From Isoetes taiwanensis (lineage: Eukaryota > Streptophyta > Lycopodiopsida > Isoetales > Isoetaceae), in NCBI GenBank assembly GCA_021234155.1, contig JAJEKV010000101.1, positions 965,453 through 1,029,452 on the forward strand: DNA of 64,000 nt, written 5' to 3'. How positions within the stretch are numbered: position 1 is the stretch's first letter; every line of letters starts with the position of its first letter. Below are positions 1 to 19,276 of this stretch, one piece after another. A program made the position numbers and the translations under genes. The notes under the pieces are model-generated. The model saw only the letters and a program-made list of their open reading frames with translations. It was not told the DNA's origin and searched no databases.

Positions 1-624
1 TTCTAGAATGGGACGGCATGCATGTTTTGCATGCATGCGTAGCGCATGCCCATTCGTTTGGGAGTTCGCTTATTTTAGGCCGATTCTGGTCAACATCTCA
101 TCGGGCGCCTCCTCTTCTCTCAGCATTACCTTATTCTCTTTGAACCCACCCTCCCCTTCTTTGTTTTGTATTTTTATCGCGTGGCACGCCAGATAATCAG
201 CCCTCCCTCCACGGGAGGTTTGTTTTGTCTTGTTGTTTTGTTGGTGATGTGCGTGTACGTGTTAGCGAGCGGCATGACCTGCTTTTTTTCTATTCTCGTG
301 GGTTTTGGGAGCGATTTTTATGCCTTCATGCTTGTCCAGCCCCTTGCCGAAGGCTTATCACTAGGGTTTTCCTCGAAAACCCGAAGGAAAGGCGGGTTTT
401 TAATCCCGGTGATAAGCTTTCTACAGTACACTAGCCCAATCTCTATTAGCATTGTATTTTGTTGGGGTCCAAATAATATAATTGGATTTTCCCTTTATTT
501 TTTGGGGGTAGTTCGCATGTGTGCGGCTACCCACTATCCACCATTGTAGAAAATCTGCTGAGATGAATGAGAAGCAAGTCTAAGTCGGGCGGTTTGTTGG
601 TTTCATGCGAGTCCCATTCTAGAA
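1..624. mobile_element. Small TIR-bounded element, left end at window edge
   Basis: The first 14 bases (TTCTAGAATGGGAC) recur as a perfect inverted copy at 611-624, so the two ends form a terminal inverted repeat around about 0.6 kb. The left end coincides with the window start, so a longer TIR and a target-site duplication cannot be checked. The interior has a 127-codon open frame (166-549) with no recognisable domain, which I read as chance. A non-autonomous DNA transposon or foldback element fits; the superfamily cannot be decided. Confidence 0.5.
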
Positions 625-885
625 TAAAAAACTTTTGTCTATTCTTCTTTATCTTTAGCGACTAACTTCTTGTTTGAACAAAAAAGTTTGAAAAATGCAT
701 TTGCAAACATTATAAGTCTACTTGTAATTAAGATGTTCTCTAAAATAAAAATAAAAAATAATAATAAAAGAAAAAATTAACATAGTAAAAAAACACAGAG
801 AAGATGTCCAATTAGGGTAGTGCGTCCCATAGACCAATTGGCCTCTAAGGACATTAAAAACCAATTCAATTCAATTCACTTCAAT
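625..885. other. 3' flank of the DRC10 homologue, nothing else seen
   Basis: AT-rich sequence with A-rich and T-rich runs and a short direct repeat of CAATT/TCAATTCA near 865-887. It follows the stop codon of the minus-strand gene and presumably includes its 3' UTR. I saw no clear canonical polyadenylation hexamer. Confidence 0.5.
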
Positions 886-8358
<7,473 letters not shown>

Positions 8359-8700
8359 ACTTGGCAATTGGCTGATGAATCCTCTTGGTGGTTCTCTCCT
8401 ACGTTCTACGTTGATGTTTTTGATGGCTTAGTAGCTCCTTAGACTGCCACGTCAATCTTTCGTTTTCGATACAGTAGCAAAATCAGCATTTGTAAGGGCC
8501 GCGTCATCCCTGTGAAGGCGCATTTTGAATGATATTTATCTGATGAGCTGGTACCCACGTGGTCTTTGAGCCTGCAGTCCAATTTTCTAAAATCAGCAGC
8601 CATTGTCACTCTATTAGAGGATTTTAAATGGAGAAGCGGGTGCAACACGGAGAAGTGGTTGAATGCTGCAAGTCTTATAGGATGAATCTCCGACAAAGTT
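8359..8700 (-). promoter_or_regulatory. DRC10 5' leader with an upstream ORF
   Basis: Minus-strand sequence just upstream of the chosen DRC10 start. It has a 54-codon ORF beginning MAADFRKLDC (ATG at 8603) and ending at 8439 with the stop TAA before position 8438. A second frame, MRLHRDDAALTNADFATVSK, is in phase with DRC10 but separated from it by a TGA and a TAA. If transcribed, these could be upstream ORFs. I saw no unambiguous TATA box or transcription start. Confidence 0.35.
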
Positions 8701-8722
8701 TCAAAATTAAGTTTTACTGTAA

Positions 8723-8858
8723 CATGTTAATCAAAAGCAAAGGTCTTCATTCCAAGACCAATTCTCTTATATATTGCATAAGCAAATCTACATGTTAATT
8801 AAAAGCAAAGGCCTTCATTCTAAGACCAATTCTCATATATATTGCATAAGAGAATCTT
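8723..8858. repeat. 68-bp tandem duplication
   Basis: Two adjacent copies of a unit starting CATGTTAAT at 8723 and 8791, each running through AAGACCAATTCTC and ATATATTGCATAAG. They differ by a few substitutions. It lies just upstream of the DRC10 leader. Confidence 0.9.
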
Positions 8859-9645
8859 TTCCTTTGTGCCCAACAGACAAAATGAAATGACAAATGTGTC
8901 TTTGTGGTATGTGAGGTAACTTATTTCTACAAGATAAATTTTCTTTTTCTTCATTATTTAAACAAAAGGAATATTGCATTTTTAATAGCAACATTAAGAT
9001 GTGGTGTAAGATGTGGTATATTAAGCTGTGATATTTGGCAGGTGTATTTAGCAAGATCATTGTTGTATATTGTATATAAGACTAATTGCTTCCTATTTAT
9101 GGCATTGATTTAGCATGCTATAGTTGGTTCCTAATCGAAATCCTAAATGATATGTGCTGGAGAAATGTGTGTAAAATTAAAAGATGCTAAATCTTATGCA
9201 ACCACATTTTTTAATGCCCTTACAACTGCTTTCTAGATCATGTATTTCTAAATATATTACATACCACTTGGCATCATCCTTATCTCGAAGCCTATTGACA
9301 TCTTCAAAACACAAAGTATCGAATATATTTACTAAGAATTCATTGTGAATTAACTACACAACCAACCTTACACCAAATCGACTTGTTACAAAAATCGCAA
9401 TGTTTTTATTCAAAAGCTGGAGACTCATACACACCATCTAACTAGACTAACATGTTACAATTATAAAACAATGCAAGAGTTTTATAGAAGACTTGGGACA
9501 TGTACCAACAAGCACCAATCGAGCAAATTCTTAAGCCATTAAGGCTGCAATTATATACTTGATCATAAGTGAAATAGTAATGAGCTGACCAATAACACCA
9601 TGCACTTTCTCATAGGTCAAGTTTGGCCTCCGCGGACGTTAAAAT

Positions 9646-9671
9646 ATACTTCCTTCCTTCCTTCCTTCCTT
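9646..9671. repeat. (CTTC)n microsatellite, short
   Basis: Six tandem TTCC/CTTC units in otherwise unremarkable noncoding DNA. Confidence 0.9.
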
Positions 9672-11773
9672 GTAAGATAGAAGTGGCCTTGCTATACCAG
9701 GACAATTAGACAATGCTTATGTTCTCTTAGTGAGGAAATATTATTTCAGACATTTACAACCACATGGAATTGGTTAATAGCAAGACACACACAATCTAGA
9801 CATTCACATGCACATAAAATAATACTGCTTAGACCACTATCGCATCTGCATGACACAAGACAAACGCATACATACACATTGGAAAATATCTGGATACACT
9901 CAATCCAAAACATGTTCATCATAGTCATTTATTCCTAGACCCAACTTACTATCCTGGCACATCTGAAGTTAAGGCTATAAGCAATCTTTGGCAACTAACA
10001 TCCAACCAAATTTCTTGTTCAGCTAGTGACCTTCTGCATAGATAGACTACAAAAGTACCTCATCAGCAAATTTGAGGTGCATCTTAACTACTAGTAGGTA
10101 GGCTAGTTAAGCTTCTTTACTTCGCTCTAAGCGAATGATCCAATGAGGAATTCTAAATCATTGGTAAGATTTAATGAAAGTGGAATCCCAAGAAACAATT
10201 CTATTTCCCTCTTCTATTTATGATATTGCAGACCACATTGCGGGAGATAGACAAGTATTTATGGCCCAGCCCATTCTCATCTAATGTGGGAGGCAATTTT
10301 AAATTATGCTTTAGGTAGATTGTAGAAGTTATCATCAATGTTGATTCATTTATTGCGGTACCCAATCCAATCATAGAATCCCATAGCTATTTTATATTTC
10401 TCTCTATATCTTATGACACATCCCTTTTTCTTGTGCTTTGTGCTGCAAGAGACGAGAGACATTTTCAAATAAAGCATCCAAGGCTAATTGTGCTTAGATG
10501 TTAGATGCTACCATGATTCAAACTTTGGCTCCAATGCCCGTACAAATAAGTATTGAACTTTTAAGCTAACGCAAGTCTAAGTAGTCCATTTAGAGAATCC
10601 CTAAAACTTGCACTTTTCTTGAACCTTTGAAGTTAGTCCTAGTCTGCCAGTCCATTCATAGAATCTTTGCAACTTGCATTTTTTTTCTTTTTGTCAAGGA
10701 TACATGTTGCATTTACACACAAACAATATCTTGTTGAACAAGACTAATTAAAGCCAATACTACAAGAAAATAGAAAGTGACAGCTTCTACCCGCTACAAC
10801 CTAGACATGGTGTCAATGGACATGCAAACTTTAACTTCAAATTAGCATTGAGCTACAAACAATGATGTCAACTATGATCTCAACTAATATGCAAATTTTA
10901 GCATTGAAACCACTCTCGTGTTTCAGACCTATTCATCGTGATACATATGAGCTTGTCCACATAGAAGAATGTTAATAAAAGCATGCTTATGTTATGATCC
11001 AAGATTGTAGTAATCATGATAGAGCGTTGCTTACAACAATTGTATCCAGTCACATTTGCTAGTTGATTAAATGGGTTGACACAATAGCTATAATTCATTC
11101 TCTTATAATTCATTCATTGTAGTTCATTAGTATGATACCTTAGAATATAAGTTTTACTAAAATGTGTGAGATAAAAAATGCAGGACCATGGATGAATCGC
11201 TGACATGTAGACAAGTAGAATATGTAGAATATGTTCTCATATTTTTAGCATATCAAAATATGAGTGGTCCTTGCACCTCATTTGTAATCAAAGTGAAAGG
11301 AAATCCAATCATCATGTGAATAAGATGATTCTCTTACACCACATAAGAGGTACGCTGTTGATTGTTCTTGATGAGCTAATCACTACAAAGGTAGAAGACC
11401 TCTAGTTCCCTGGTGAAATACAAGAGTTCTACAATCTAGAATTGAGTACCATCATCAAATATGAAAAGCTAAAGTTTGAAATGATTATACTTGGCATGAA
11501 AGTGAATATTAGAAAATATCAAAATTTACTTTGAAGAAGTGAACAGATTGATTATGTCCACTATTCTTGACCTGTTAGGTTCATCAATTACAATAAGGCA
11601 TGGAGGAGAAGGGGAAAAAAAAAAAAAAACCCAACAATTGCAGAATTGAACCCCAGGCCGCAAAAGACATATGTTTCCCTCATTCTGAAAAGTTAATAAA
11701 TTTCCCTTCAAAAAGAGAGAGTTTAGCTTATTTAAAATAGAATTTCCAAGTTCTAGATCGACCTACGCGAGCG

Positions 11774-12257
11774 TTGAAAGTCTCTAGCAATTCTTGCAGA
11801 TGGGCAGTAGAAGAAAAGTATGATGAAAGTTTGATAAAGAGAAATCAACAGCAATTTAAAACAAAAGAAGTAGACACAGAAGATATAGACTTCCCTACTT
11901 TTCAATTGGAACGGTGCTTTAAAACTAAGAAAAGATGTAGACTTTCTTACGTTCCATTTGAAAGAAGAATGGCAATTTGTGTTATGCTAACATTTACAAC
12001 ACTACTACTTGTTTGTCATGCCACGTATGAAGAGAGCAAGACGGTTTCCCGCAAAACAAAGACCTACACTTTTGTCTCCTTCTCCAATGTCAGCATATGC
12101 ATGTAAATTAGAGGCCGCAATTCCTTCTGTTGGGAGGAAGATCTACGGAGCAAGGATTCTTGCTATAAGGGATAAAGCAAAGCACAAAATCCAATCCTCC
12201 AAGACGTTCTCCGTGCCAGGTTTCTCGTGCAAATTTATCCAACTTAACCCAAAGTAA
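11774..12257 (+). other. Weak open region, possible exon(s), unidentified
   Basis: Two overlapping plus-strand frames are open, one 110 codons (11774-12106, with a hydrophobic stretch CVMLTFTTLLLVC) and one of 82 codons (12009-12257, basic, RARRFPAKQRP then SPSPMSAY). Neither shows a recognisable domain. A G+C rise around 12110-12240 hints at a former exon. It could be a gene relic or chance. Confidence 0.2.
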
Positions 12258-13680
12258 TGATTTCGTGAAATGAGTTGACACCCCAAAATTTAACCCCAAA
12301 ATTTAAATATCAAACTGTAATGCCCAGGTTGAGAGATCAAACAGAATACTTGACTAAGAATCCTAGAAAGGAAGGAGGTTCTTATTTGCCACAGTTGGTA
12401 GTCAGAGACACACAGAGTATGCAATCTTATATCTGGATATTCCTTAAGCTGGAAACCCAGCCACTAAACCAAAAGCACAGCCTAATATCATTCATGATCT
12501 TAATTTATTGAAACAAGCCTAACTTCCATAAGCAGCAAGCATCTTGCCTTCCTGAAGATGATCATTCATCGACCGAATCATTTTCCATCTGTTTATCATA
12601 GAACTCCAACTAATTCATGAGAATTGTTTCCCACCTGCCCAGAATGCAACTTAAACATATGTTCTAAAGTGCATTTTTCTCGTGACACTCGAAACATCCC
12701 AAGAATTCAGCCCAACTCAACAAATCAGGCTCTATTGGTATTTTATTAAAACAAATATCAGCTTGATCTATTTGCCCTGCTCTGCCTAAAAGTGAAAGCA
12801 TGCATCTGCTAAAGAGATAATTTTATAACATAAAATTCAAATAGTGATAACCTTCATCGATTAAACCCCTACAACAACGAATTCTTACTTCTTCCTCTTA
12901 CGCTTTCGTAAGCTTTCAGGCAACAGCAGGTTGCTGCATGCTCAAGTTCTGCAAAAAAGCAATATGCACCATCAAACTCTAAATAAAACAAGCTAAAAGT
13001 TAAATGTAAATAATCTTTAGACATCTCCCTCAAAAAGCATTGATGTTCTCATTATATTGTTGGGCTCTATGACTCTAAGGTTTCTGCACTATTGAATAAC
13101 AGCTTATCCTCTCTGCCCACTAGAAACCAGCATCTCAATCTCATTCACATAACTATGTACTGTTGATCTTAGTAAACAGTGTATGCATCATTTCACCATA
13201 TCTGGGACTGTATGCAGTTGTACTGGGCCCTCAATTTTTGTTGTTTTCATAGTATATTATTATCCTCCTATATAATAAAATTATATGGTATGTCTGTCTT
13301 CAATCTCTCCCTAGACTGAATGGCCAGGATTTCATCATGTCCCCTGTTTAATCACAATCAACTTACTTGGTAGAAGCTGGTAGTAGATGTTTTTCTTACC
13401 AGATTGACTTTAAGTCATGTATAGGTTTCAATGGCCAGTTTTACCAAGTAAGAACAACCAATGTGCTAAACTATGTAATGACAGTAAAATACAAGAGGTT
13501 GCAATACAACCAGAGGCAAACCAGCAATTGAACTAAAATTCTCTGGAAATATTTAAAGTAGCTTCTGCTTGACAGGTTCCTACACACCCAATTACTTAGT
13601 CAAGTTCAATTGCCTCCAGGCGTAGGATGTAGGGCCTTCTGGATCCCTGATGGAATAGTATTCCCCTGTGCCATCCATAA

Positions 13681-13786
13681 TCCTTTACTTCCTACCAGGT
13701 TCTAAAGGGCATAGATAACTTCACTTAGGGTCCTTTACTTCCTACCAGGTTCTTAAGGACATAGATAACTTCACTTAGGGTCCTCC
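13681..13786. repeat. 56-bp tandem duplication
   Basis: Two adjacent near-identical copies of TCCTTTACTTCCTACCAGG followed by a shared tail ending ACTTCACTTAGGG. They differ by a few bases. Confidence 0.9.
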
Positions 13787-14465
13787 TCCTCTGTATCTCC
13801 TTCCCTTGCATTCATGCTTTAACAATTCAAGCACACCATGGTGCATTATCAAACCTGCTTGTCATAAGCACCAAAAATTCATGCGGATGTGGATGTTCTT
13901 AGCAATCCTAATGATTGTTTGCTTGTTTCATAAGTTGCCTAAAATATTCTGATTCTTCCACAGTCATGCCTTTGATACAAAGTGAATAGAGTTTCTATGG
14001 AAATTTACAACCTGTAAATAACAAGAAAGCACTTATGGCAGAAGTCCAGCAAGGTCTCCATTTAAACCAAAACAAAGACCCTTAAGAATGATCTTTCCAC
14101 CCAATTGAGCTGCCTACAAAGACACATATGGGTAATGTGATATCATCCATAAGCTTAATGAGAAATCCTCATACAAGTACCTTAAAAATAAAAGCTACAA
14201 TGAGAAAGAAATAGATAGTTAGGCATTACCCACCAAACAAAATTAGAAGAAAGTTAGCAGACAAGACTGCAGCGGACAAGACCACAGCAGGTCATGGCAG
14301 GCTGAGGCTACAGGACTCATGCACTTTTTTAGGTTGGAAGCGACAAGACTTTCTTGAAAGGACACAAACAACTAATTTTCATCATCGTTTAGCTAAGTCA
14401 CACTAAGCCTAAACCGAGAAAATAATTTCAAATAAGCAGATTAAGTAATGCCAAATGGATAGTTT

Positions 14466-14701
14466 TGATAGAATCCAGTGGGCTCATGAAGAATGCAAAG
14501 AAAGATGCAAGATACAAGCGCAAGCTAACCAATGCTATGTGGAGCGAATCACTCGTATGAGGCTTGACTCTGGCTAATATATGAAGTGCCATGTCAGCAG
14601 CAACAAATGATGACTAGCGTGCAAGCGTGCAGTGTGCCAGCGTGACTACAGGCGTGCAGTGTGCCTAGTCATCATAACACATAGAATACAATATTCTAAC
14701 A
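14466..14701 (-). repeat. 3' LTR of the gag-only element
   Basis: 236 bp, TG...CA ends. In element orientation its first 100 bp can fold on itself: ATGATGACTAG and CTAGTCATCAT (plus-strand 14607-14675) enclose two copies of GTGCAGTGTGCC. The same TGATGACTAG recurs next to the polypurine tract. The right LTR carries the same hairpin. Confidence 0.93.
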
Positions 14702-16200
14702 TCCCCCCTGATGACTAGCACACGTAGAATCATCCCCCCTGAGGACAAACACTGCTGCAAACTCAAAACACCTGTAGAAGAGTTCAGCATATGGAGTAGA
14801 GTGAGCCACAAAAGTAGCCATGCTGGCCACGAAATATTGGTCTTAAACCAAATTTTTCTGCCCCTGTACCATTCTCTACACTTGTCCTGTGACCCTACTG
14901 AGAAGTGCATGCCCTTGCTTGAGCACTTTAATTTAAAAAACTGAAACTGCTCTGCCAAGATTTTTGCAGAAGGAAATTTCAAACAATCGTGCATAACACC
15001 TATATGTGCCCGTCCTGTTCCCTTGCTCATCTCAGAGATTAAAATCTGCTCATGCGTTTGAAACTGCCCTTGGAATAAATGAGGACTATTTGCAGCTAAA
15101 TCATGACTAGAAATCAGATTTGAAGATTTAAGTAACTCAAGAGTAACGAGAACTTGATTTCTCAAATGCAAGCATCTGTAACTGACCTTTAGCCTATTGG
15201 TTAATCCTCCAATACCAGGGTAAGAAATATACCCCAAACAATCATCCAAATTAGAATGATCCTCCACTTTCCCATCATGTGTGCAAGCAAATGGAATATG
15301 TAGATGAATATAAAGTGGAAAATCGACTTCATGTTTACTAACCTTAGTGATTATGGAACTAAAACCAGCATTCTGCTCATATATATCCATCCAAGGAAGT
15401 TGAAGAACCAACTCATCTTTGAAATCTGCAGTATACACTTGATGCTCAAATATTTCATCCCTATGCTGATGCAGACAAGCCACATGCAAATCATCTTGTT
15501 CAGATTCAACTATAACATCTTGGTGTTGTTCCAAATCTGTAGATGCTGCTATTTCCATAAATTCTGTTGTTTCACGAAACTGGTCTGTAATTTCATTATT
15601 CTCAAGAAGACAAGTGCTGTCTAACATTTCATACTGCAGATCCAGATCAGAGAATATAGATGGAGAAATACCTTTACAAGATTGGAAACTCGTGGTAGCA
15701 GCAGGAAGGAGATCTGATTGGTCCAATACTTGAGCATTGCCCATAGATATAGCCTCTTCCAAAATGTTTCCGAGACAACTAGAATCAGATGTAAAATCAT
15801 GGATCTCAGGAACTGGAAGCATACAATTAGATCTGTCAGAACTAACAGTCAAAGAAGATTCCAGCCTCTTTTCCTTTTCCTTTGTCTGTTGCTTCTTCTT
15901 GTGTTGATTATCCTGCCCGAATTCAGATCTCAAGTAGTCCCAGAGCTCTTGGGAACTACAAAATGTAGCTTGCCAAATCTTTAAACTCAAAGGATATTCT
16001 ATAGTTAGCTTTATAGATTTTGAAACTAGATAGTCCTTATCAAGAGTAATCTCAGAAAGATGTTGTCCTCTTGCAACATGCCACAGATCTTGTGAAAGTA
16101 AAGCCCAGGTCATGTGAAATCTCCATTCTTCATAGTTCTGACCATTTAGAAACTTATCTTTCAGCGGAGCTACAATCTCGTACAACCCATCTTGAATCAT
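14665..16200 (-). CDS. Gag-like protein of the non-autonomous LTR element, 511 aa
   Basis: The N-terminal 100 residues resemble the plant Copia gag core (DUF4219/UBN2 type): FLNGQNYEEWRFHMTWALL, then QDLWHVARG, then SSQELWDYLRSEFG. After that comes a lysine-rich segment (HKKKQQTKEKEKRLESS) and about 380 residues I cannot assign. No CCHC zinc knuckle, protease DSG or polymerase YVDD motif is present. The ORF runs through the polypurine tract into the 3' LTR, where it stops. The start is about 0.9 kb from the PBS, leaving a long leader (16201-17117) that holds a second, unrecognised 147-codon frame (16200-16643). Such a protein may help package its own RNA using enzymes from full-length relatives (inference). 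Confidence 0.7.
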   Translation of the reverse strand: MIQDGLYEIVAPLKDKFLNGQNYEEWRFHMTWALLSQDLWHVARGQHLSEITLDKDYLVSKSIKLTIEYPLSLKIWQATFCSSQELWDYLRSEFGQDNQHKKKQQTKEKEKRLESSLTVSSDRSNCMLPVPEIHDFTSDSSCLGNILEEAISMGNAQVLDQSDLLPAATTSFQSCKGISPSIFSDLDLQYEMLDSTCLLENNEITDQFRETTEFMEIAASTDLEQHQDVIVESEQDDLHVACLHQHRDEIFEHQVYTADFKDELVLQLPWMDIYEQNAGFSSIITKVSKHEVDFPLYIHLHIPFACTHDGKVEDHSNLDDCLGYISYPGIGGLTNRLKVSYRCLHLRNQVLVTLELLKSSNLISSHDLAANSPHLFQGQFQTHEQILISEMSKGTGRAHIGVMHDCLKFPSAKILAEQFQFFKLKCSSKGMHFSVGSQDKCREWYRGRKIWFKTNISWPAWLLLWLTLLHMLNSSTGVLSLQQCLSSGGMILRVLVIRGDVRILYSMCYDD

Positions 16201-17130
16201 TATAAACTCCTAAATCTAATCAGCTTCTTTGTGACAAATATCTCTAACACAGTAGACAATACTGACTTAAATCTTCTCAAGACCCAGAGACAACGGCTTT
16301 GCTCTTCAAGAAACCAGAAATGAAAAACAGAGTAAAACAACTCCACTGTATTTCTGTGCACTTGTTTACGAACAACTGTGCAACCCGACCAACAAAAATA
16401 GATCGTACCTTTTTCTTTTAAGCCACGAACCAAGAAATAACTCCAACAAAATAACTCCGATCCAAAAATAACTCCAGCATGCAATATTGGTTTCTCTTTT
16501 ACCAAAAACAGAGTCAATGGCACAAATCCAGACTCCAAATACGCTAAGCTTCCTTCGGATCTACCATTCCGGCTCCAATTGTCACACAACTCCAATTGAA
16601 AAGTCAATTCCGTCAGATGCTCACCCAACAAGAGATCCGACAATATCTACTCCTGCTCACCCAACAAGAGATCCGACAATATCTACTCCGGCAAACTCCA
16701 GATACCAGCAAACCGACCAATCCAAACAACAGATCTGGCTACAAACAAATCTGCAGGTCAAATCCGGCTCTCTACAACCGAAAATGTACAGATCCACACA
16801 TCTTTGATGACAATTTCCCAATGCCAAGACAATCTTGTCTTACGATCACCCTTTCTTGCAAACAAACCCTAATGCTTGCAGATTGCAGCCAGTTCTTGGC
16901 TTGTCAAGGCAAATCCGCCTTTCAGCTAATTGATCTTGCAAGAAACTCTTGCCAAGAAATCAGCTCGAATTCATCCGATTCAGATTACACCAGGATGCTG
17001 CCTGTGTCAATCTAATCCAGCCCTTGAAAGCTTGGCTCCTAAAGCAAACTTTCTTTGAAAAATTTTGCTGATCAAAACCAAAAACCAGATCGATCCTACA
17101 CTCTCTTCCTTCTTGTAGGCTCTGATACCA

Positions 17131-17368
17131 TGATAGAATCCAGTGGGCTCATGAAGAATGCAAAGAAAGATGCAAGATACAAGCGCCAAGCTAACCAATG
17201 CTATGTGGAGTTTAATCACCGTGATGAGGCTTGACTCTGGCTAATATATGAAGTGCCATGTCAGCAGCAACAAATGATGACTAGCGTGCAAGCGTGCAGT
17301 GTGCCAGCGTGACTACAGGCGTGCAGTGTGCCTAGTCATCATAACACATAGAATACAATATTCTAACA
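17131..17368 (-). repeat. 5' LTR of the gag-only element
   Basis: 238 bp copy of the 14466-14701 repeat, with a few substitutions near 17211-17222 and one extra C. It is immediately followed on its inner side by the tRNA-type PBS and on its outer side by the AGTTT duplication. Confidence 0.93.
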
Positions 17369-17373
17369 AGTTT

Positions 17374-18413
17374 AACTGTTCCAAACAGGAATTGTCAATT
17401 CTATTGCATCCGTACTCCTTGGGAAGCAGGATCCCTATGCAGAGGTATCCTATTATACTGAGCATATGCAGAGCCCTAAATATAACAAATATATTCTGAT
17501 GCAATTGCCTGGAATCAGGGAGCTGCCAAGCTATAATACTTACTCCGTCTAGCCACTAGTTTAAAGGATGCCGATGCAGAGGTACCCTATTACACTGAGT
17601 ATAAGCACAGACCCTATGATCCAAGAAAAGATAGGAGCATAAAAAGCAATATGCAGTGTCATAACTTCAGATCTTGTGCCAGCACATATATACTCATTAT
17701 CAGTTTGCAAACATAATGAGCTGATAAATGTCGATTAGAGTAAACCTAGGAAGGAAATGGCAGGCAGAAGGAGCGATGCATAGCCACATTTGAGATGCAG
17801 AATGCTGCATTTTCATGTAGAAGTTTTGGTTCTGCAATACATCAGCAGCAAGGCATGTAGACCAAAATGTGGATTGATTACCACTGTTGTCCTAAATAGT
17901 CACCCCAAATTCTCACTAGAGCACTATATTATACTGTGTCAGTGCCCAACATCAAAGAAACGGGGAACGTTTTGGTCCTTCAAATTCCAATAATTAATGT
18001 AAAAGAGCCATAGCCATATGCTGGTCATTGAGTTCAAATCGTTCATTCTGATTTGACGCATTGAAAGACTGGCGAGAGACATAGAGATTGGGCATACCTT
18101 TGTGTTGACGAATTAAAAGCCATAGACTGTACCATTGCCATATAAAGGCTAGTACCAGAGAAATCATCACTCAGGCCCTGTTCATCAGATAAAACTTTTA
18201 ATCATGTCATGTATTAGTTTTTACTAAAGAATGCATTGCACGTGCCTTGGAAGCTAAAACTGACGACACCACATCTAAATATCAATTTGCACAAATTACA
18301 GAGCAAACTCTGGCAAATAGACATGTTAGTCCATACTAAAGTGAGAATCCGAAATGCAAATGGCATGGCAAGGCAAATCACCTTTCAAATGCCAGGACAT
18401 CATTATTCTGTAA
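17374..18413. other. Noncoding stretch, nothing recognised
   Basis: About 1 kb with a short imperfect repeat (GCAGAGGTA(T/C)CCTATTA at about 17438 and 17576) and no supported gene. Confidence 0.6.
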
Positions 18414-18903
18414 TGCCGGGAGCTATGATCTTCACTATGATCTTAATTAAGGCTGGGGTAGAGCTACTATAAATAGGAGCTAAGAAAACCCTAATTTACC
18501 TTTGTGGAGCATCCTCTGATCTAACCATAGGCCTTTGTGGCGCATCTTCTGATCCAACCTAGGCGACGGTTCAGAACGACCATGGAATTTTAAAACCATC
18601 TATTCTCGTAGATCATGATCGAATGGCTTAAGCCACATCCAACTCAAATTATCCCGTGCTGCCGGGAACTATGATCTTGAATATGATCTTAACTAAGGCT
18701 GAAATAGAGCTAGGATAAATAAGAGCTAAGGAAAACCCTGATTTACCTTTGTGGAGCATCATAAGGCGACGATCCATGCCTTTGTGGAGCATCTTCTGCT
18801 CTAACCTAGGCCACCGTCCAGAACGGCCATCGAATTTTGAAGAGCGTCTACTCCTGTAGATCATGATTGAATGGCGTAAGCCATAACCAACCCAGATTTT
18901 TGA
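18414..18903. repeat. 246-bp tandem duplication
   Basis: Two head-to-tail copies starting TGCCGGGA at 18414 and 18660. Each contains TTTACCTTTGTGGAGCATC, a shorter internal CCTTTGTGG(C/A)GCATCTTCTG repeat and TAGATCATGAT. The copies have diverged by many substitutions, so the duplication is not recent. Confidence 0.92.
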
Positions 18904-19002
18904 CACGTAAATAGGCTAACTTCGGCCACTTTATGTCGCATATTTTAGTCATTTCCATTGCGCCATAACCAAAGAAAAAATTAAGGTGCTAGCATAGAGG
19001 GT

Positions 19003-19103
19003 TGCCCTTCATGGCACGAGGGTGAAGTGGCTTAAATCAAATCCGCAGTATGTGCCCTTTATGGCACGAGGGTGAAGTGGCTTAAATCAAATCCGCATTA
19101 TGT
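19003..19103. repeat. 50-bp tandem duplication
   Basis: Two almost identical copies of a unit containing ATGGCACGAGGGTGAAGTGG followed by CTTAAATCAAATCCGCA, just downstream of the E(z) pseudogene. Confidence 0.93.
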
Positions 19104-19276
19104 GACTTGACAATATACACAAGACTAGTTATGGAGAATTTTGTGGAAATTGCCATCTTTATAATATTTTTTGATCCATAATGTTATGCAGCCGTTTGAG
19201 CCCGACCTGAGCTATTGCCCAGATCATCATGCTTTGGACCATTTTCTGGTTTTCGGGCCCATACTGGGGCACGTTC

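Larger units (their letters stand above)
8859..14465. other. Noncoding stretch, little recognisable
   Basis: About 5.6 kb without a gene I can support. Visible items: a (CTTC)n run at 9646-9671, a weak open region near 11774-12257 and a 56-bp duplication at 13681-13786, described separately. The rest is AT-rich sequence with many stops in all frames, compatible with intergenic DNA or old unrecognisable repeats. Confidence 0.6.
14466..17368 (-). mobile_element. Non-autonomous Copia-type LTR retrotransposon with only a gag-like ORF (TR-GAG-like)
   Basis: Near-identical direct repeats at 14466-14701 and 17131-17368 begin TGATAGAATCCAG and end TTCTAACA, i.e. TG...CA ends. The insertion is flanked by a perfect 5-bp duplication AGTTT (14461-14465 and 17369-17373). 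On the minus strand the primer binding site TGGTATCAGAGCC (17118-17130) directly abuts the 5' LTR and matches the initiator-Met tRNA type typical of plant Copia elements. A polypurine tract (CAGGGGGGA, about 14702-14710) abuts the 3' LTR. The 2.4-kb interior has one long ORF and no protease, integrase or reverse transcriptase. Gag-only elements of this build are known in plants as TR-GAGs. LTR identity, about 97% by eye, suggests a recent insertion. Confidence 0.93.

Noticed and set aside
166-549. 127-codon plus-strand frame inside the first TIR element
   Set aside because: No domain, biased hydrophobic composition and no second supporting signal.
11645-11656. B-box-like GGGGTTCAATTC on the minus strand as a SINE or tRNA
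   Set aside because: No matching A-box at the right distance and no cloverleaf.
14711-14944. Plus-strand frames over the gag-like ORF and other antisense frames in transposons
   Set aside because: Shadows of the minus-strand coding sequence without independent support.
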